Below are positions 44,832-53,772 of a stretch of 64,000 bases of DNA, piece after piece. The DNA is from JAPOUP01 sp965203255 (GTDB lineage: Bacteria; Pseudomonadota; Alphaproteobacteria; Rhodobacterales; Rhodobacteraceae). Under the pieces are notes generated by a model. The model was not told the DNA's origin and searched no databases. It saw only the letters and a list, made by a program, of their open reading frames with translations. Position 1 is the first letter of the stretch. Each line of letters starts with the position of its first letter. The stretch is taken from the NCBI GenBank assembly GCA_965203255.1, contig OZ241882.1, positions 6,262,001 through 6,326,000 of the forward strand, in the 5' to 3' direction. The position numbers were made by a program, and so were the translations under genes.

Positions 44832-46572
44832 GTAACTGCTCACCCCCTTTTATGGGGCGTCCTGATCGAGACAGTCAACAGCCTTTCCCTGCAGGGCGAT
44901 TGTGACGGCGACGGGCGGGCTGTATCCAAGCGCCGCCATTGTCCGGAGGTAGCTCGACATCCAGCAGCAGTCCTGCGCGAAGGCGACGGTCCGGAAGCAG
45001 CCCGAGACCTTCTGCCGGACTTTCGCCATTCCGGAATCCCTTTCCGCGCGGTTGTCCGGGAACGGGGTGTCGGCGCGCCTTGTGAAGCGCAGGACGTTCC
45101 CTCCCGTGGCGGCGAGGCGTTCGGGAAGGTTGTGGGCGTCGGACCTCCCCACCGGCCCGCGCTGGCCCTTCGCGCGCTTCGGGGCCGCCGGCATCTTCCC
45201 GCGGCCCTGCCCGGGATGTCCCTGCAGCATCGCGCGACGGTCCTGCAATGGCGCATGGACAGCCGCCTGTCCGGCCGTCGCGTGACCTGCCGCCGCGCGA
45301 CCAGCAGCAGCCCGCGCATCCTCTCCGCCCACGGCCAGCCGTTGCTGCCGGTCACGGCCTGGAGCTCCCTGACCGGATGGGCGCGGCGGAGCTGGTGCCT
45401 GCGGTTGGTGCAGGTGAGGCAGGCCTTCCAGCGGTCGTGGACGAAGACGCCCCCATACCTGGGGATGGTCCCGATGCCGTCGATGGCCCCGCATCCGCGC
45501 TTTCGGTGCGGCCGCCTGCCAGTGACCGGCCCGCCGGAGCGGACGTGGATCCAGTGGCTCGTTCCGTCCACCCGCAGCGGGGTCCCGTCCACGTCGGCAC
45601 CGGCGTTTCCAGCAGCTTTCCGATGGCCGCCGCCTCCCAGGGCTCCAGGGCCCTGTGCAGGCGCGGGAGGAGGCCGGGCGGCGTGGCCTCGGAGAGCGGC
45701 CGCCCGGCCGTCGCCTGGATCATGGCCGCGGTCCGCACGGGCGGGACCATCCGGGCGACCGGCAGGTGCACGGGGTGGGCGACGATGCCCGGCCCGTACC
45801 GCAGCGGCCCCGGCATGGTGTCGGGGAACGCCCCCGTCGTCCGGACGCGGCGGCGCGGGCAGTCCCTGACCTCGGCCACGACCCGGCGCCCGGCGGTCCC
45901 GGAGACGATGTCCGCCCCGCCGCGCTCCCCGTGCCCGGCGCATCCGGTTCCGGTCAGGTCGTGGCGGCGCCCGCGGCGCCCGGCCACCGGGCCCGGTTCC
46001 GTGACGGTGACCGCGCGCAGGTTGCCCGGGTCCGTCCGGCCCGCCTTCGGCCCCCTGCCGGCCTGCCGCGCGGTCCCGTCCCCGTCCCCGTCCTTCCGCG
46101 ACGGCGGCAGGCCGGAGCTGCGCGGGGTCCTCCGCGTCGTCCTCTCAAGCAGAACCGCCACCAGGATGCCCGGGAGCATGAAGAGCGCGTTGACCGTCCC
46201 GACCGTCTCCGCGCCCGCCCCGCCCCTCCGCCTGATGGCGGCGGCACCGGGACCGGCAGCCGCCGGGCTGCCTGCGCGGCGACGCCGCGTTCACCGTCGG
46301 CATCGGCCCGCCCCCGGCCGGGCGCGGCGCGCGGGCATGTCCCTGGTTCCTGATCCGAAGCGGCCCATCCGTGGCCTCCGTCCTGAACGACGCCCCGCCG
46401 ATAGCCCGGACAGCCTACGCTGTCAACCCTGTCGCGGACCGTCGGACGGAAACGGCCAAAGCCCCGGATGCGGGCCAATGTATAGGCGTGCCTGTCAGGG
46501 AATCCGGCAAGGCTGCTGCGCGGTCAACCTTGCATCAGGCCGGATTCAACGGGAAAGGGGGAGAGTAGTTAC
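44832..46572 (-). mobile_element. IS66-family element
   Basis: A 1741-bp element with inverted ends GTAACTGCTCACCCCCTTT and GTAACTACTCTCCCCCTTT, flanked by an 8-bp direct duplication CGAAATGG (44824-44831 and 46573-46580), the duplication length of IS66. It landed directly upstream of hipB. Its transposase is broken and no tnpA/tnpB accessory genes are seen, so it is probably immobile. Confidence 0.87.
44850..46478 (-). pseudogene. IS66-family transposase (tnpC), frameshifted
   Basis: The C-terminal part in one frame reads AHNLPERLAATGGNVLRFTR, then PFPDNRAERDSGMAKVRQK and VSGCFRT, the IS66 signature around the catalytic Glu. Upstream parts (RTTGAFPDTMPGPLRYGPGI, then HLPVARMVPP) are in a different frame, and the N-terminal region in yet another. 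At least two frameshifts are needed to restore the about 500-residue protein. Confidence 0.75.
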
Positions 46573-46590
46573 CGAAATGGATCGTAAGTG

Positions 46591-46923
46591 ATGAGAATTG
46601 ACAGTCTTACGCCCGAGAGGGCAGCTCTTGCCGAGTTGGGTAGACGCCTGATGAATGTCAGGACACAAAGGAGGCTTTCAAGACTCCAGCTCGCCCAAGA
46701 GGCCGGGCTGGGGTCGGCCACCATTGCCCGCATCGAAAGCGGCGCTTCCGCTCAGCTGTCAAGTTGGATAAGGATACTGGCCGCGTTGAATATGGGGTCA
46801 GCTGTGGATCTCATGGTTCCCGAAACCTACGCATCTCCAATGGCGGAGGCTCTAAAGGGCCGTGGGCGTCGAAAACCGGGAACACGCCAGGAAAGGTCGA
46901 CGAAGTGGGGCGATGAGCGGTGA
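46591..46923 (+). CDS. hipB: HipB-type antitoxin (XRE HTH)
   Basis: A 110-residue helix-turn-helix protein (LGRRLMNVRTQRRLSRLQLAQEAGLGSATIARIESG) with the XRE fold of HipB, the antitoxin and autorepressor of the HipBA module. The start is ATG 46591, preceded by GTG 46588. Its stop overlaps hipA by GTGA. The IS66 element sits 18 bp upstream, so the native promoter/operator has been separated from the gene. The protein itself is intact, while its toxin is disrupted. Confidence 0.88.
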   Translation: MRIDSLTPERAALAELGRRLMNVRTQRRLSRLQLAQEAGLGSATIARIESGASAQLSSWIRILAALNMGSAVDLMVPETYASPMAEALKGRGRRKPGTRQERSTKWGDER

Positions 46924-47632
46924 CCGTAGCGACGGTCAGGTTGTGGGGCACCGTTGTCGGATACATCAGTATGGACAGGGCAGAAACATTCGCGCGTTTC
47001 GAATACGATCCCGACTTTGCCCGGATGGGTGTAGAGGTGGCCCCCGTTCACATGCCGGTCACGGCCCGGCGGATATATCAGTTCCGGGATCTGCAACCCC
47101 GTTCGTTTCACGGACTGCCCGGCTTTCTTGCTGACAGTCTCCCCGACAGATTCGGAAACAGCCTGATCAACATTTGGTTGGCAAAAACGGGACGCGAGCC
47201 GCGTGACTTCAATGCTGTTGACCGTCTCTGTTACACAGGCCGACGCGGTATGGGAGCATTGGAGTTCGAACCTGCAAACGACATTGGCGAAGACGCGGAG
47301 CTTCAGGTGGCAGAGTTAACCGAGTCGGCATCAATGGCGTTTGCGACAGCCGAGGCGTTGGACTCGCGCCTTGCCGACGATGTCGATGACCGGGGTTTGT
47401 CCAACATTCTGAGTGTCGGCACATCGGCAGGTGGAGCCCGGGCCAAGGCCGTCATTGCTTTCAATCCTGAGACCCGGCAGGTGCGATCCGGGCAGTTGGG
47501 CCTGCAGGAGGGCTTTGAGCATTGGATAATCAAGCTTGATGGTGTTCAGTTCAATGGCGATTGGGGCGTCGCTGACCCTGCGGGGTACGGACTGCTGGAA
47601 TACAGTCCCCACTTCCATTCCGAAGTGCAACA

Positions 47633-47856
47633 CCGGCCATCTGCGCAGGGAGGGCGGAGCCCGAGCTGCGCAGATGGCCGGAAGGCGGGGTTTGCGGCTC
47701 TCCGGGAACGGCGGATCCGGCCCCGGAACGGCTGCAGTCCCGTCCGGAAGGAGAATATCCGGGCTTTCAGGGCAGCGCAAGGCCGCCGCCGGGGCAGGTC
47801 GCGTCCGTCCGGGCGCAGGGAGGGCGCAGCCCGACCGGAGCCCGGACGGACGCGAC
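47633..47856. repeat. Two large hairpins with a common loop motif inside IS30
   Basis: Hairpin 1 has a perfect 16-bp stem (47633-47648 with 47666-47681, CCGGCCATCTGCGCAG). Hairpin 2 has a perfect 17-bp stem (47798-47814 with 47840-47856, GTCGCGTCCGTCCGGGC). The stems are unrelated, yet both apical regions carry GCAGGGAGGGCG(G/C)AGCCCGA. They lie between the transposase stop and the element end. Confidence 0.8.
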
Positions 47857-47921
47857 GGCTTGATCCGTTCCACCCCCTCCCGGCGCGGCCATCCGCGCTG
47901 TCGGGAGGCGGGCCGGCGGTG

Positions 47922-48887
47922 TCAGGGAGGGCGGGCCCGGCGGAACACCTCGGCGGGGGTCCGGTAGCCGAGCACCCTGCGCGGACGCGCGTTCAGGCGG
48001 TCCTGCACCCCCTTCACCTCATCGTCGCCGACCGCCCGGAGGTCCGTCCCCTTCGGCAGGTACTGCCGCACCAGCCCGTTGGTGTGCTCGTTCAGGCCCC
48101 TCTCCCAGGAGTGGTAGGGGGTCGCGAAGTAGAAGGAGGCCTTCAGCGCCTCCGCCACGCCGGCGTGGCCCGCGAACTCCTTTCCGTTGTCCGCCGTGAT
48201 CGTGTGGACAGGCGCGGCGGACGACCGGAGCATCGCCAGCATCGCCGCGGAGACCTCCGCCGAGGTCCGCCGGTCAACCCTCTGTAAATACGTGTATTTC
48301 GACGCACGGTCCACAAGCGAGACCACCGCCCCGCTGTGGCCCTTCCCGATGATCGTGTCCGCCTCCCAGTCACCGACACGCTCCTTCCTCTCCACCTCCT
48401 CCGGCCTCTCCGAGATGTCCACCCGGCCCGGGATGTGGCCACGGCCCGAGTGCCGCCCGCCACGCCAGTTGGGCTTCTTCCCGCGGCGGCGCAGCAGCAG
48501 GAACAGCTCCCCGCCCGCCTTCCGGTCGGCCTTCAGGCGCTCGTATATCCACTGGCGGCCCACCGCCCAGCCACCCTCCAGCCGCAGCCGTCCCGCGACC
48601 TGCTCCGGGCTCCAGCCCTCCGCCAGGCACCCCTCCACATGCGCCCAGCGCTCCGCAGTCATCTTCCTCGGAACCGAGGAGGCGGCGCTGCGGCGGGCCT
48701 CCGCCATCCCCTGCGCCTCGCCGGGGCTGTAGCCCGAATCACCGCCGTTCCGGCGCAGCTCCCGCCAGACCGACGAACGGTCACGGCCCAGACGGGCCGC
48801 GATGTCCCCGTAGGAGAGCCCGCTTTCCTTCAGTGCGCCGATCTGGCATCTTTCCCCATGGGTCAGGTGGCGGAAGCCCTCGGGCAT
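47922..48887 (-). CDS. IS30-family transposase
   Basis: A 321-residue transposase. The N-terminal helix-turn-helix (RHLTHGERCQIGALKESGLSYGDIAARLGRDRSSVWREL) is followed by the DDE domain: DWEADTIIGKGHSG with the first Asp, HTITADNGKEFAGH with the second, and YHSWERGLNEHTNGLVRQYLPKG with the Glu. The end RPRRVLGYRTPAEVF is typical. Start 48887 is preceded by AGAGGAG. Intact and potentially active. Confidence 0.93.
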   Translation of the reverse strand: MPEGFRHLTHGERCQIGALKESGLSYGDIAARLGRDRSSVWRELRRNGGDSGYSPGEAQGMAEARRSAASSVPRKMTAERWAHVEGCLAEGWSPEQVAGRLRLEGGWAVGRQWIYERLKADRKAGGELFLLLRRRGKKPNWRGGRHSGRGHIPGRVDISERPEEVERKERVGDWEADTIIGKGHSGAVVSLVDRASKYTYLQRVDRRTSAEVSAAMLAMLRSSAAPVHTITADNGKEFAGHAGVAEALKASFYFATPYHSWERGLNEHTNGLVRQYLPKGTDLRAVGDDEVKGVQDRLNARPRRVLGYRTPAEVFRRARPP

Positions 48888-49852
48888 GGCAGTCTCCTCT
48901 CTTCTCAACAAGGGGACTGTCGCCGCTTCCTGGCCGATCCGCAACATCATGCGGCAGGAAAACCGCCCAACACCGCCACTGGTGTTGCACTTCGGACTGG
49001 AATGGGGCAGTTATTACGAATTGGCACGAGCCTGCGGCATCAACATGATGGAAAGCCGCATCTTTTCGGAAAACGGAAGAAACCATTTCATGACGCGGCG
49101 CTTTGATCGCGAAAGCAAAGGAAGGAAGAAATTCGTTCAGACCTTTGCTGCGCTTGCGCATTACGACTACTTCAACACAGGTCATTATTCGTGCGAGCAG
49201 TTGTTTATGCTGATGAAAAAACTTGATCTTCCGAAGGAAGACTTCGAAGAACAGTTTCGACGCATCGTGTTCAATCTCGTCGGATGCAATCAGGACGATC
49301 ACGTCAAGAATTTCAGTTTCCTGATGGATCGTGACGGCAACTGGTCGCTGAGTCCGGCCTATGACCTTTGCCACGCCGAGGGCAGTGGCTTCACCCAAAC
49401 GCATCAGTTGCGGTTGTGCGGCAAAGTCAGTGGATTTACGCGTGGAGACCTGAAGGAACTTGCGAGCTATGCTGGATTGAAGAGAGGGCAGGAAGCTCGC
49501 CTCCTTGATCGGACAATATCCGCTTTCCGGTCCTGGCGGGATCTTGCAGATGAACTGGAAGTTCCCGAACCCATTCAGGATCACGTATCACGTACCCTTC
49601 GCCTTGAATGGTGAAGGCACCGCGATCAGGGACTCAGACCACACAATCCATCCAGCACATGCAATGGACATGACTTTGTCGTGGTGGCTCTTTGGAAAGT
49701 CGTTTCGTAATGTGGCCAACGACCTTATCAAGCAACCAATGATGACACCATGCAGCAACAGCCGGTGGGTCAGTTGGTTGGTTGAATCCTCTTGCCGCTC
49801 ACGAACACTGGGTGCAGTCTATGATCTGGCTCACGACAGAGGAGAATCCGAA

Positions 49853-50641
49853 ATGAAATCTGTGCTGACGACCATTGTGCTGGCAGGGACCGTGTGGGCG
49901 GAAGCCGCGCTCGCAGATGTTCCCGACCTGGGAGGGCGTGAAGTGGTGGTGGTAACTGAAAACGCCTATCCGCCGCTACAGTTCGTCGACCCAAAGTCCG
50001 GCAAAGCCGTCGGATGGGAATATGATGCCATGGAGGTGATCGGAACTCGCCTGAATGCGAAGATCGTGTATGAGAACATCAGTTGGGACGCGATGATCGC
50101 TGCAGTGAGTGAAGGCCAATATGACTTGGGCATGACTGGCATCACCATTCGAGAGGATCGAATGGAAAAAGTCGATTTTTCAGACCCCTATATGGTGTCC
50201 CAAATGATGATGATCGTTGCCGGGGACGAATCCCGCTTCGATGACGCCACGAGCTTCGCGGATGACCCCGACCTGCTGGCCGGAGCACAGCCGGGCATCA
50301 CTCCATTCTACGTTACGATCTATGACATCCTGGACGGTGATGAAGCCAACCCTCGGGTCATTCAGTTCGAGACCTTCGGGGCGGCCCTTCAGGCTCTCAG
50401 GACAGGGGACGTGGATCTGGTTCTCTCCGACAGCACTGCGGCTAACGGGTACGTCGCCGCCTCTGAAGGCAAGCTGAAGATTGTGGGTGATCCTCTAGGG
50501 ACCGAGGAGTTTGGGTTCATCTTTCCGAAAGGCAGCGATCTGGTCTCACCGATCAACGCCGCAATCGCCGAATTGAAGGCAGATGGAACGCTCGATAGGC
50601 TGAACACCAAGTGGTTCCTCGAATATAAGATGGGTCAGTAA
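49853..50641 (+). CDS. Amino-acid ABC transporter substrate-binding protein
   Basis: A periplasmic binding protein of 262 residues, family 3, for polar amino acids. It has a signal peptide (MKSVLTTIVLAGTVWAEAALA), then VVVVTENAYPPLQFVDPKSGKAVGWEYD, the ligand-binding YDLGMTGITIREDRMEKVDFSDPYM, and the C-terminal KADGTLDRLNTKWF. The start at 49853 has AGAGGAG upstream. The permease gene follows after a hairpin. The precise ligand is unknown. The 238 bp before it holds no gene. Confidence 0.92.
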   Translation: MKSVLTTIVLAGTVWAEAALADVPDLGGREVVVVTENAYPPLQFVDPKSGKAVGWEYDAMEVIGTRLNAKIVYENISWDAMIAAVSEGQYDLGMTGITIREDRMEKVDFSDPYMVSQMMMIVAGDESRFDDATSFADDPDLLAGAQPGITPFYVTIYDILDGDEANPRVIQFETFGAALQALRTGDVDLVLSDSTAANGYVAASEGKLKIVGDPLGTEEFGFIFPKGSDLVSPINAAIAELKADGTLDRLNTKWFLEYKMGQ

Positions 50642-50645
50642 TCAA

Positions 50646-50675
50646 GTTCCGCCCCGTCAGACGACGGGGCGGAAC
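50646..50675 (+). terminator. Hairpin between binding protein and permease genes
   Basis: A perfect 13-bp stem GTTCCGCCCCGTC / GACGGGGCGGAAC with the loop AGAC. There is no T tract, so it more likely stabilises the upstream mRNA or partly attenuates transcription, giving more binding protein than permease, than stops transcription completely. Confidence 0.7.
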
Positions 50676-50690
50676 TGGTCTGGTCCACGG

Positions 50691-51491
50691 ATGGATGCTC
50701 CCGCGCCTCAGGAAGACGAATTCCCTTGGTGGCTCGTAGCCGTACTGGCCTTGGGAGGATACGCTCTGTGGCAGGTGCTCTCGGATGACCTGCATCGGCA
50801 GATTCTCGTCACGCTGCTGAAAGGCGTGAGAATCACCATTTTCGTGACCTTGGTCAGCTTTGCGTTGGCGTCGGGCGTCGGGTTGCTGCTGGCACTTGGC
50901 AGTTCGTCTCAATGGCGACTTATACGGCAATTCACACGATTCTATGTCGAAATCGTGCGCGGCGTGCCAATTCTGGTATTGTTGCTCTACGTTGCCTTCG
51001 TGCTCGCTCCGGCGCTGGTGGAATTGGCCAACTGGATTGGCGGCAAATTCGGATTCGATCCAATTCGACCACGCGATTTTCCGCTACTTTGGCGGGCAGT
51101 GTTGGCGCTTGTGATCGCTTACTCGGCGTTCATTTCCGAAGTGTTTCGTGCTGGCTTTGCATCGGTCCCAATTGGGCAGATAGAAGCTGCCAAGGCTCTG
51201 GGGCTCAATGGTCTGCATCGATTTAGGTTCATCATTTTCCCACAGGCGATCAAGACTGTCCTGCCGCCTCTAGGTAACGACTTTATCGCACTTGTGAAAG
51301 ACAGTTCACTGGTGTCGGTGCTGGGCGTGCTGGACGTGACCCAACTCGGTAAGGTCACTGCTGCGAGCAATTTCCGCTATTTCGAGACCTATAATGTGGT
51401 CGCGCTGATCTATCTGGCCGTTACCATTAGCCTGTCGCTTGCATTGCGACGCCTTGAACGCAACTGGCGGAAACAGGGCAATCGGGATTAG
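50691..51491 (+). CDS. Amino-acid ABC transporter permease
   Basis: A 266-residue inner-membrane permease of the His/Glu/Gln type. The N-terminal helix (WWLVAVLALGGYALWQVL) is followed by TLLKGVRITIFVTLVSFALA, FYVEIVRGVPILVLLLYV and the ATPase-contacting EAA loop EVFRAGFASVPIGQIEAAKALGLNG. It partners the binding protein upstream. The ATP-binding subunit gene is not next to it (icd lies convergent downstream), so the ATPase must be encoded elsewhere. Confidence 0.92.
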   Translation: MDAPAPQEDEFPWWLVAVLALGGYALWQVLSDDLHRQILVTLLKGVRITIFVTLVSFALASGVGLLLALGSSSQWRLIRQFTRFYVEIVRGVPILVLLLYVAFVLAPALVELANWIGGKFGFDPIRPRDFPLLWRAVLALVIAYSAFISEVFRAGFASVPIGQIEAAKALGLNGLHRFRFIIFPQAIKTVLPPLGNDFIALVKDSSLVSVLGVLDVTQLGKVTAASNFRYFETYNVVALIYLAVTISLSLALRRLERNWRKQGNRD

Positions 51492-51539
51492 GGCAGGAAG
51501 GGCAGGGACGCCACTTTGCTTCCCGCCCACAAAGCTGGC

Positions 51540-52754
51540 TTAGGAAGCCAGGGCCGCATTGAGATTCCTGTCAACTTCCTCTAGAAATCCAATGGTGGTC
51601 AACCACTTCTGGTCTGGACCGACCAGCAACGCAAGATCCTTGGTCATACTGCCGTTTTCGACGGTTTCGACGATGACCCGTTCCAGCGTCTCAGCAAATT
51701 TCCGAAGGGGCTCGTTATCGTCGAGCTTGGCGCGGTGCTTGAGCCCTCCCGTCCAAGCGTAGATTGAAGCGACCGAATTGGTCGATGTTTCCTTTCCGGC
51801 TTGGTGCTGGCGGTAATGACGCGTGACGGTGCCGTGCGCGGCCTCGGCTTCGACGACCTTTCCGTCCGGCGTCATCAGCTGCGATGTCATCAATCCAAGC
51901 GAACCGAACCCCTGAGCCACAGTGTCCGACTGCACATCACCGTCATAGTTCTTGCAGGCCCAGACATATCCTCCTGACCATTTGAGCGAGGCGGCAACCA
52001 TATCGTCTATAAGCCGGTGCTCGTAGTGGATTCCTTTGGCTTCGAACCTAGCCTTGAACTCTTCGTCGTAGACCTTCTGGAAGATGTCCTTGAAGCGGCC
52101 GTCATAAGTCTTCAGGATGGTGTTCTTGGTTGACAGATAGACAGGCCAGCCCAGATTCAGGCCGTAGTTCATCGAGGCGCGTGCGAAGTCATGAATTGAC
52201 TGGTCAAGATTGTACATTGCCATGGTGACGCCCGCGCCGGGTGCGTCAAGGACTTCCCGTTCGATAACCTGGCCGTCAGCTCCCTCAAATCTGATGGACA
52301 GTTTGCCGGCCCCGGGAAAGGCAAAATCCGTCGCCCTGTATTGATCGCCATATGCATGGCGACCGACCACGATCGGCTGTGTCCAGCCTGGAACAAGTCT
52401 GGGAACATTCCTGCAGATAATCGGAGCTCGGAAAATAACGCCACCGAGAATGTTCCTGATCGTACCGTTCGGGCTGCGCCACATTTTTTTCAAGCCGAAT
52501 TCCTCCACCCGGCCCTCGTCTGGAGTGATGGTCGCGCATTTCACGGCCACGCCCACTTCCCTGGTCTTCTCAGCAGCGTCGATCGTGACCTGATCGTCCG
52601 TTCGGTCACGCTCCTGGATCGAGAGATCATAATAGAGCAGGTCGACGTCGAGATAGGGCTGGATCAGCTTCTTCTTGATGAAGTCCCAGATTATCCGGGT
52701 CATTTCATCGCCATCCATCTCGACGATGGGATTGTCTACCTTGATCTTCGTCAT
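51540..52754 (-). CDS. icd: NADP-dependent isocitrate dehydrogenase
   Basis: A TCA-cycle enzyme converting isocitrate to 2-oxoglutarate. The 404-residue protein belongs to the eukaryote-like dimeric type common in alphaproteobacteria: VEMDGDEMTRIIWDFIKKKLI, the substrate loop WRSPNGTIRNILGG, the metal-binding Asp in IDDMVA and KNYDGDVQSD, and the NADP-binding EAAHGTVTRHYR. It is complete. It is convergent with the ABC permease gene, 48 bp apart. Confidence 0.97.
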   Translation of the reverse strand: MTKIKVDNPIVEMDGDEMTRIIWDFIKKKLIQPYLDVDLLYYDLSIQERDRTDDQVTIDAAEKTREVGVAVKCATITPDEGRVEEFGLKKMWRSPNGTIRNILGGVIFRAPIICRNVPRLVPGWTQPIVVGRHAYGDQYRATDFAFPGAGKLSIRFEGADGQVIEREVLDAPGAGVTMAMYNLDQSIHDFARASMNYGLNLGWPVYLSTKNTILKTYDGRFKDIFQKVYDEEFKARFEAKGIHYEHRLIDDMVAASLKWSGGYVWACKNYDGDVQSDTVAQGFGSLGLMTSQLMTPDGKVVEAEAAHGTVTRHYRQHQAGKETSTNSVASIYAWTGGLKHRAKLDDNEPLRKFAETLERVIVETVENGSMTKDLALLVGPDQKWLTTIGFLEEVDRNLNAALAS

Positions 52755-52946
52755 GCGGTCCGTTCCTTCTGGCGTGGTTGCAAGGAAATCATACGCTTCT
52801 TACCGCTATCCGTTGCTGCGATAAAGGGTTGTATGCCGTGGTATACTGATATGTCGCACTCTTTGCCCGGTGGGAGACGAAGTTCCAGCGTCAGCCACCT
52901 CTCTCCTGAAGAGCCTTTCCTGGCCCTGACGGCCCCGAAAAAAAGC

Positions 52947-53600
52947 CTATCTGGTCGTCTCTGTCAGTCGACGACGAACATAGCTGTTCACCTCGGCAAG
53001 CATCACGCCCATATGCGGCTCTTCGAAGAAGTGTCCAGCGTCCTCGATTTCGGTGTGCGTGATCGTAATGCCTTTCTGCTCCTTAAGCTTCTCTACCAAC
53101 ATTCGGGTGTCGACGGGCGGCGCCACCCGGTCTGCCGTGCCATTAATGATCAGCCCGGAAGATGGGCAAGGGGCGAGGAAGGTGAAATCGTACATATTCG
53201 CGGGCGGTGAGACGCTGACGAAACCGGATATCTCCGGCCGCCTCATCAGAAGCTGCATTCCGATCCAGGCTCCAAAGCTGAAGCCTGCAACCCAACAATG
53301 CTTGGCGTTCTGGTTGATGACCTGCAGGTGATCAAGAGCCGATGCCGCATCGCTCAGTTCGCCAACTCCCTGATCGTATTCTCCCTGGCTTCGACCGACA
53401 CCACGGAAATTGAACCGAAGTACGGTGAATCCCATCCTGAAGAACTCGTAGTGAAGATTATAGACAACCCGGTTGTTCATCGTCCCGCCGAACTGCGGAT
53501 GCGGGTGCAGAATGATCGCGATCGGTGCATCTTTGATCTTCTGCGGATGGTAACGACCTTCGAGTCGTCCTTCTGGACCGGGGAAAATGACCTCTGGCAT
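52947..53600 (-). CDS. Alpha/beta hydrolase (YtfL/CC_0265-like)
   Basis: A 217-residue cytosolic alpha/beta hydrolase of the group with the motif LHPHPQFGGTMNN, then VLRFNFRGVGRSQGEYDQG, nucleophile elbow GFSFGAWIG, Asp in INGTADRVAPP and His in DAGHFFEEP, a full triad. The start 53600 (MPEVIFPGPEGRLEG) follows AGAGGA. It is divergent from iscR. The substrate is unknown; such genes are commonly next to suf or isc clusters in alphaproteobacteria. Confidence 0.87.
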   Translation of the reverse strand: MPEVIFPGPEGRLEGRYHPQKIKDAPIAIILHPHPQFGGTMNNRVVYNLHYEFFRMGFTVLRFNFRGVGRSQGEYDQGVGELSDAASALDHLQVINQNAKHCWVAGFSFGAWIGMQLLMRRPEISGFVSVSPPANMYDFTFLAPCPSSGLIINGTADRVAPPVDTRMLVEKLKEQKGITITHTEIEDAGHFFEEPHMGVMLAEVNSYVRRRLTETTR

Positions 53601-53641
53601 TGATCCTCTCATCTCTGGGGTGGCGGACGTGCGGACGATTC

Positions 53642-53679
53642 TTGACGCAGGACAGCGAGTTCTTTAGAATCATTCTAAT
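53642..53679 (+). promoter_or_regulatory. suf operon promoter with overlapping Irr-type (ICE) palindrome
   Basis: A sigma-70-like promoter, TTGACG (53642-53647), 17-base spacer, TAGAAT (53665-53670), points to iscR. The palindrome TTTAGAATCATTCTAAT at 53663-53679 covers the -10 box and matches the iron control element bound by Irr (TTTAGAA-N3-TTCTAAA) except for one base. Irr would block transcription when bound; control by iron/heme status is inferred from known alphaproteobacterial suf regulation. Confidence 0.8.
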
Positions 53680-53772
53680 GACTGATCGCCACGGATTGCG
53701 TGGAATTAATGGTCCAAGGCCCTGCCGTCAATGGAAAGGCGGTTGGCTGCGGCAAACGAACGAGGGCGGGAC

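Larger units (their letters stand above)
47607..49007 (-). mobile_element. IS30-family element
   Basis: A 1401-bp element with inverted ends: both read inward as CCCCA...TTCCA...TCCGAAGTGCAACACC with small differences. A 4-bp duplication CAGT flanks it (47603-47606 and 49008-49011), within hipA. It contains one intact transposase and a 315-bp downstream region with two large hairpins. Confidence 0.85.
46920..49614 (+). pseudogene. hipA: HipA-type kinase toxin, interrupted by IS30
   Basis: HipA phosphorylates a tRNA synthetase and induces dormancy. The N-terminal part (46920-47606) has GFLADSLPDRFGNSLINIWL, LCYTGRRGMGALEFEP and SVGTSAGGARAKA, ending in GYGLLEYS. The C-terminal part resumes after the IS30 element with YYELARACGINM, FMTRRFDR, the catalytic NQDDHVKNFSFL and SPAYDLCHAEG. 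Deleting 47607-49007 and one CAGT copy restores an intact frame (LLEYS-YYELAR) of about 430 residues. Start is GTG 46920. Confidence 0.85.

Noticed and set aside
47922..48950. Longer start for the IS30 transposase at 48950
   Set aside because: AGAGGAG lies directly before the 48887 start and the family begins there.
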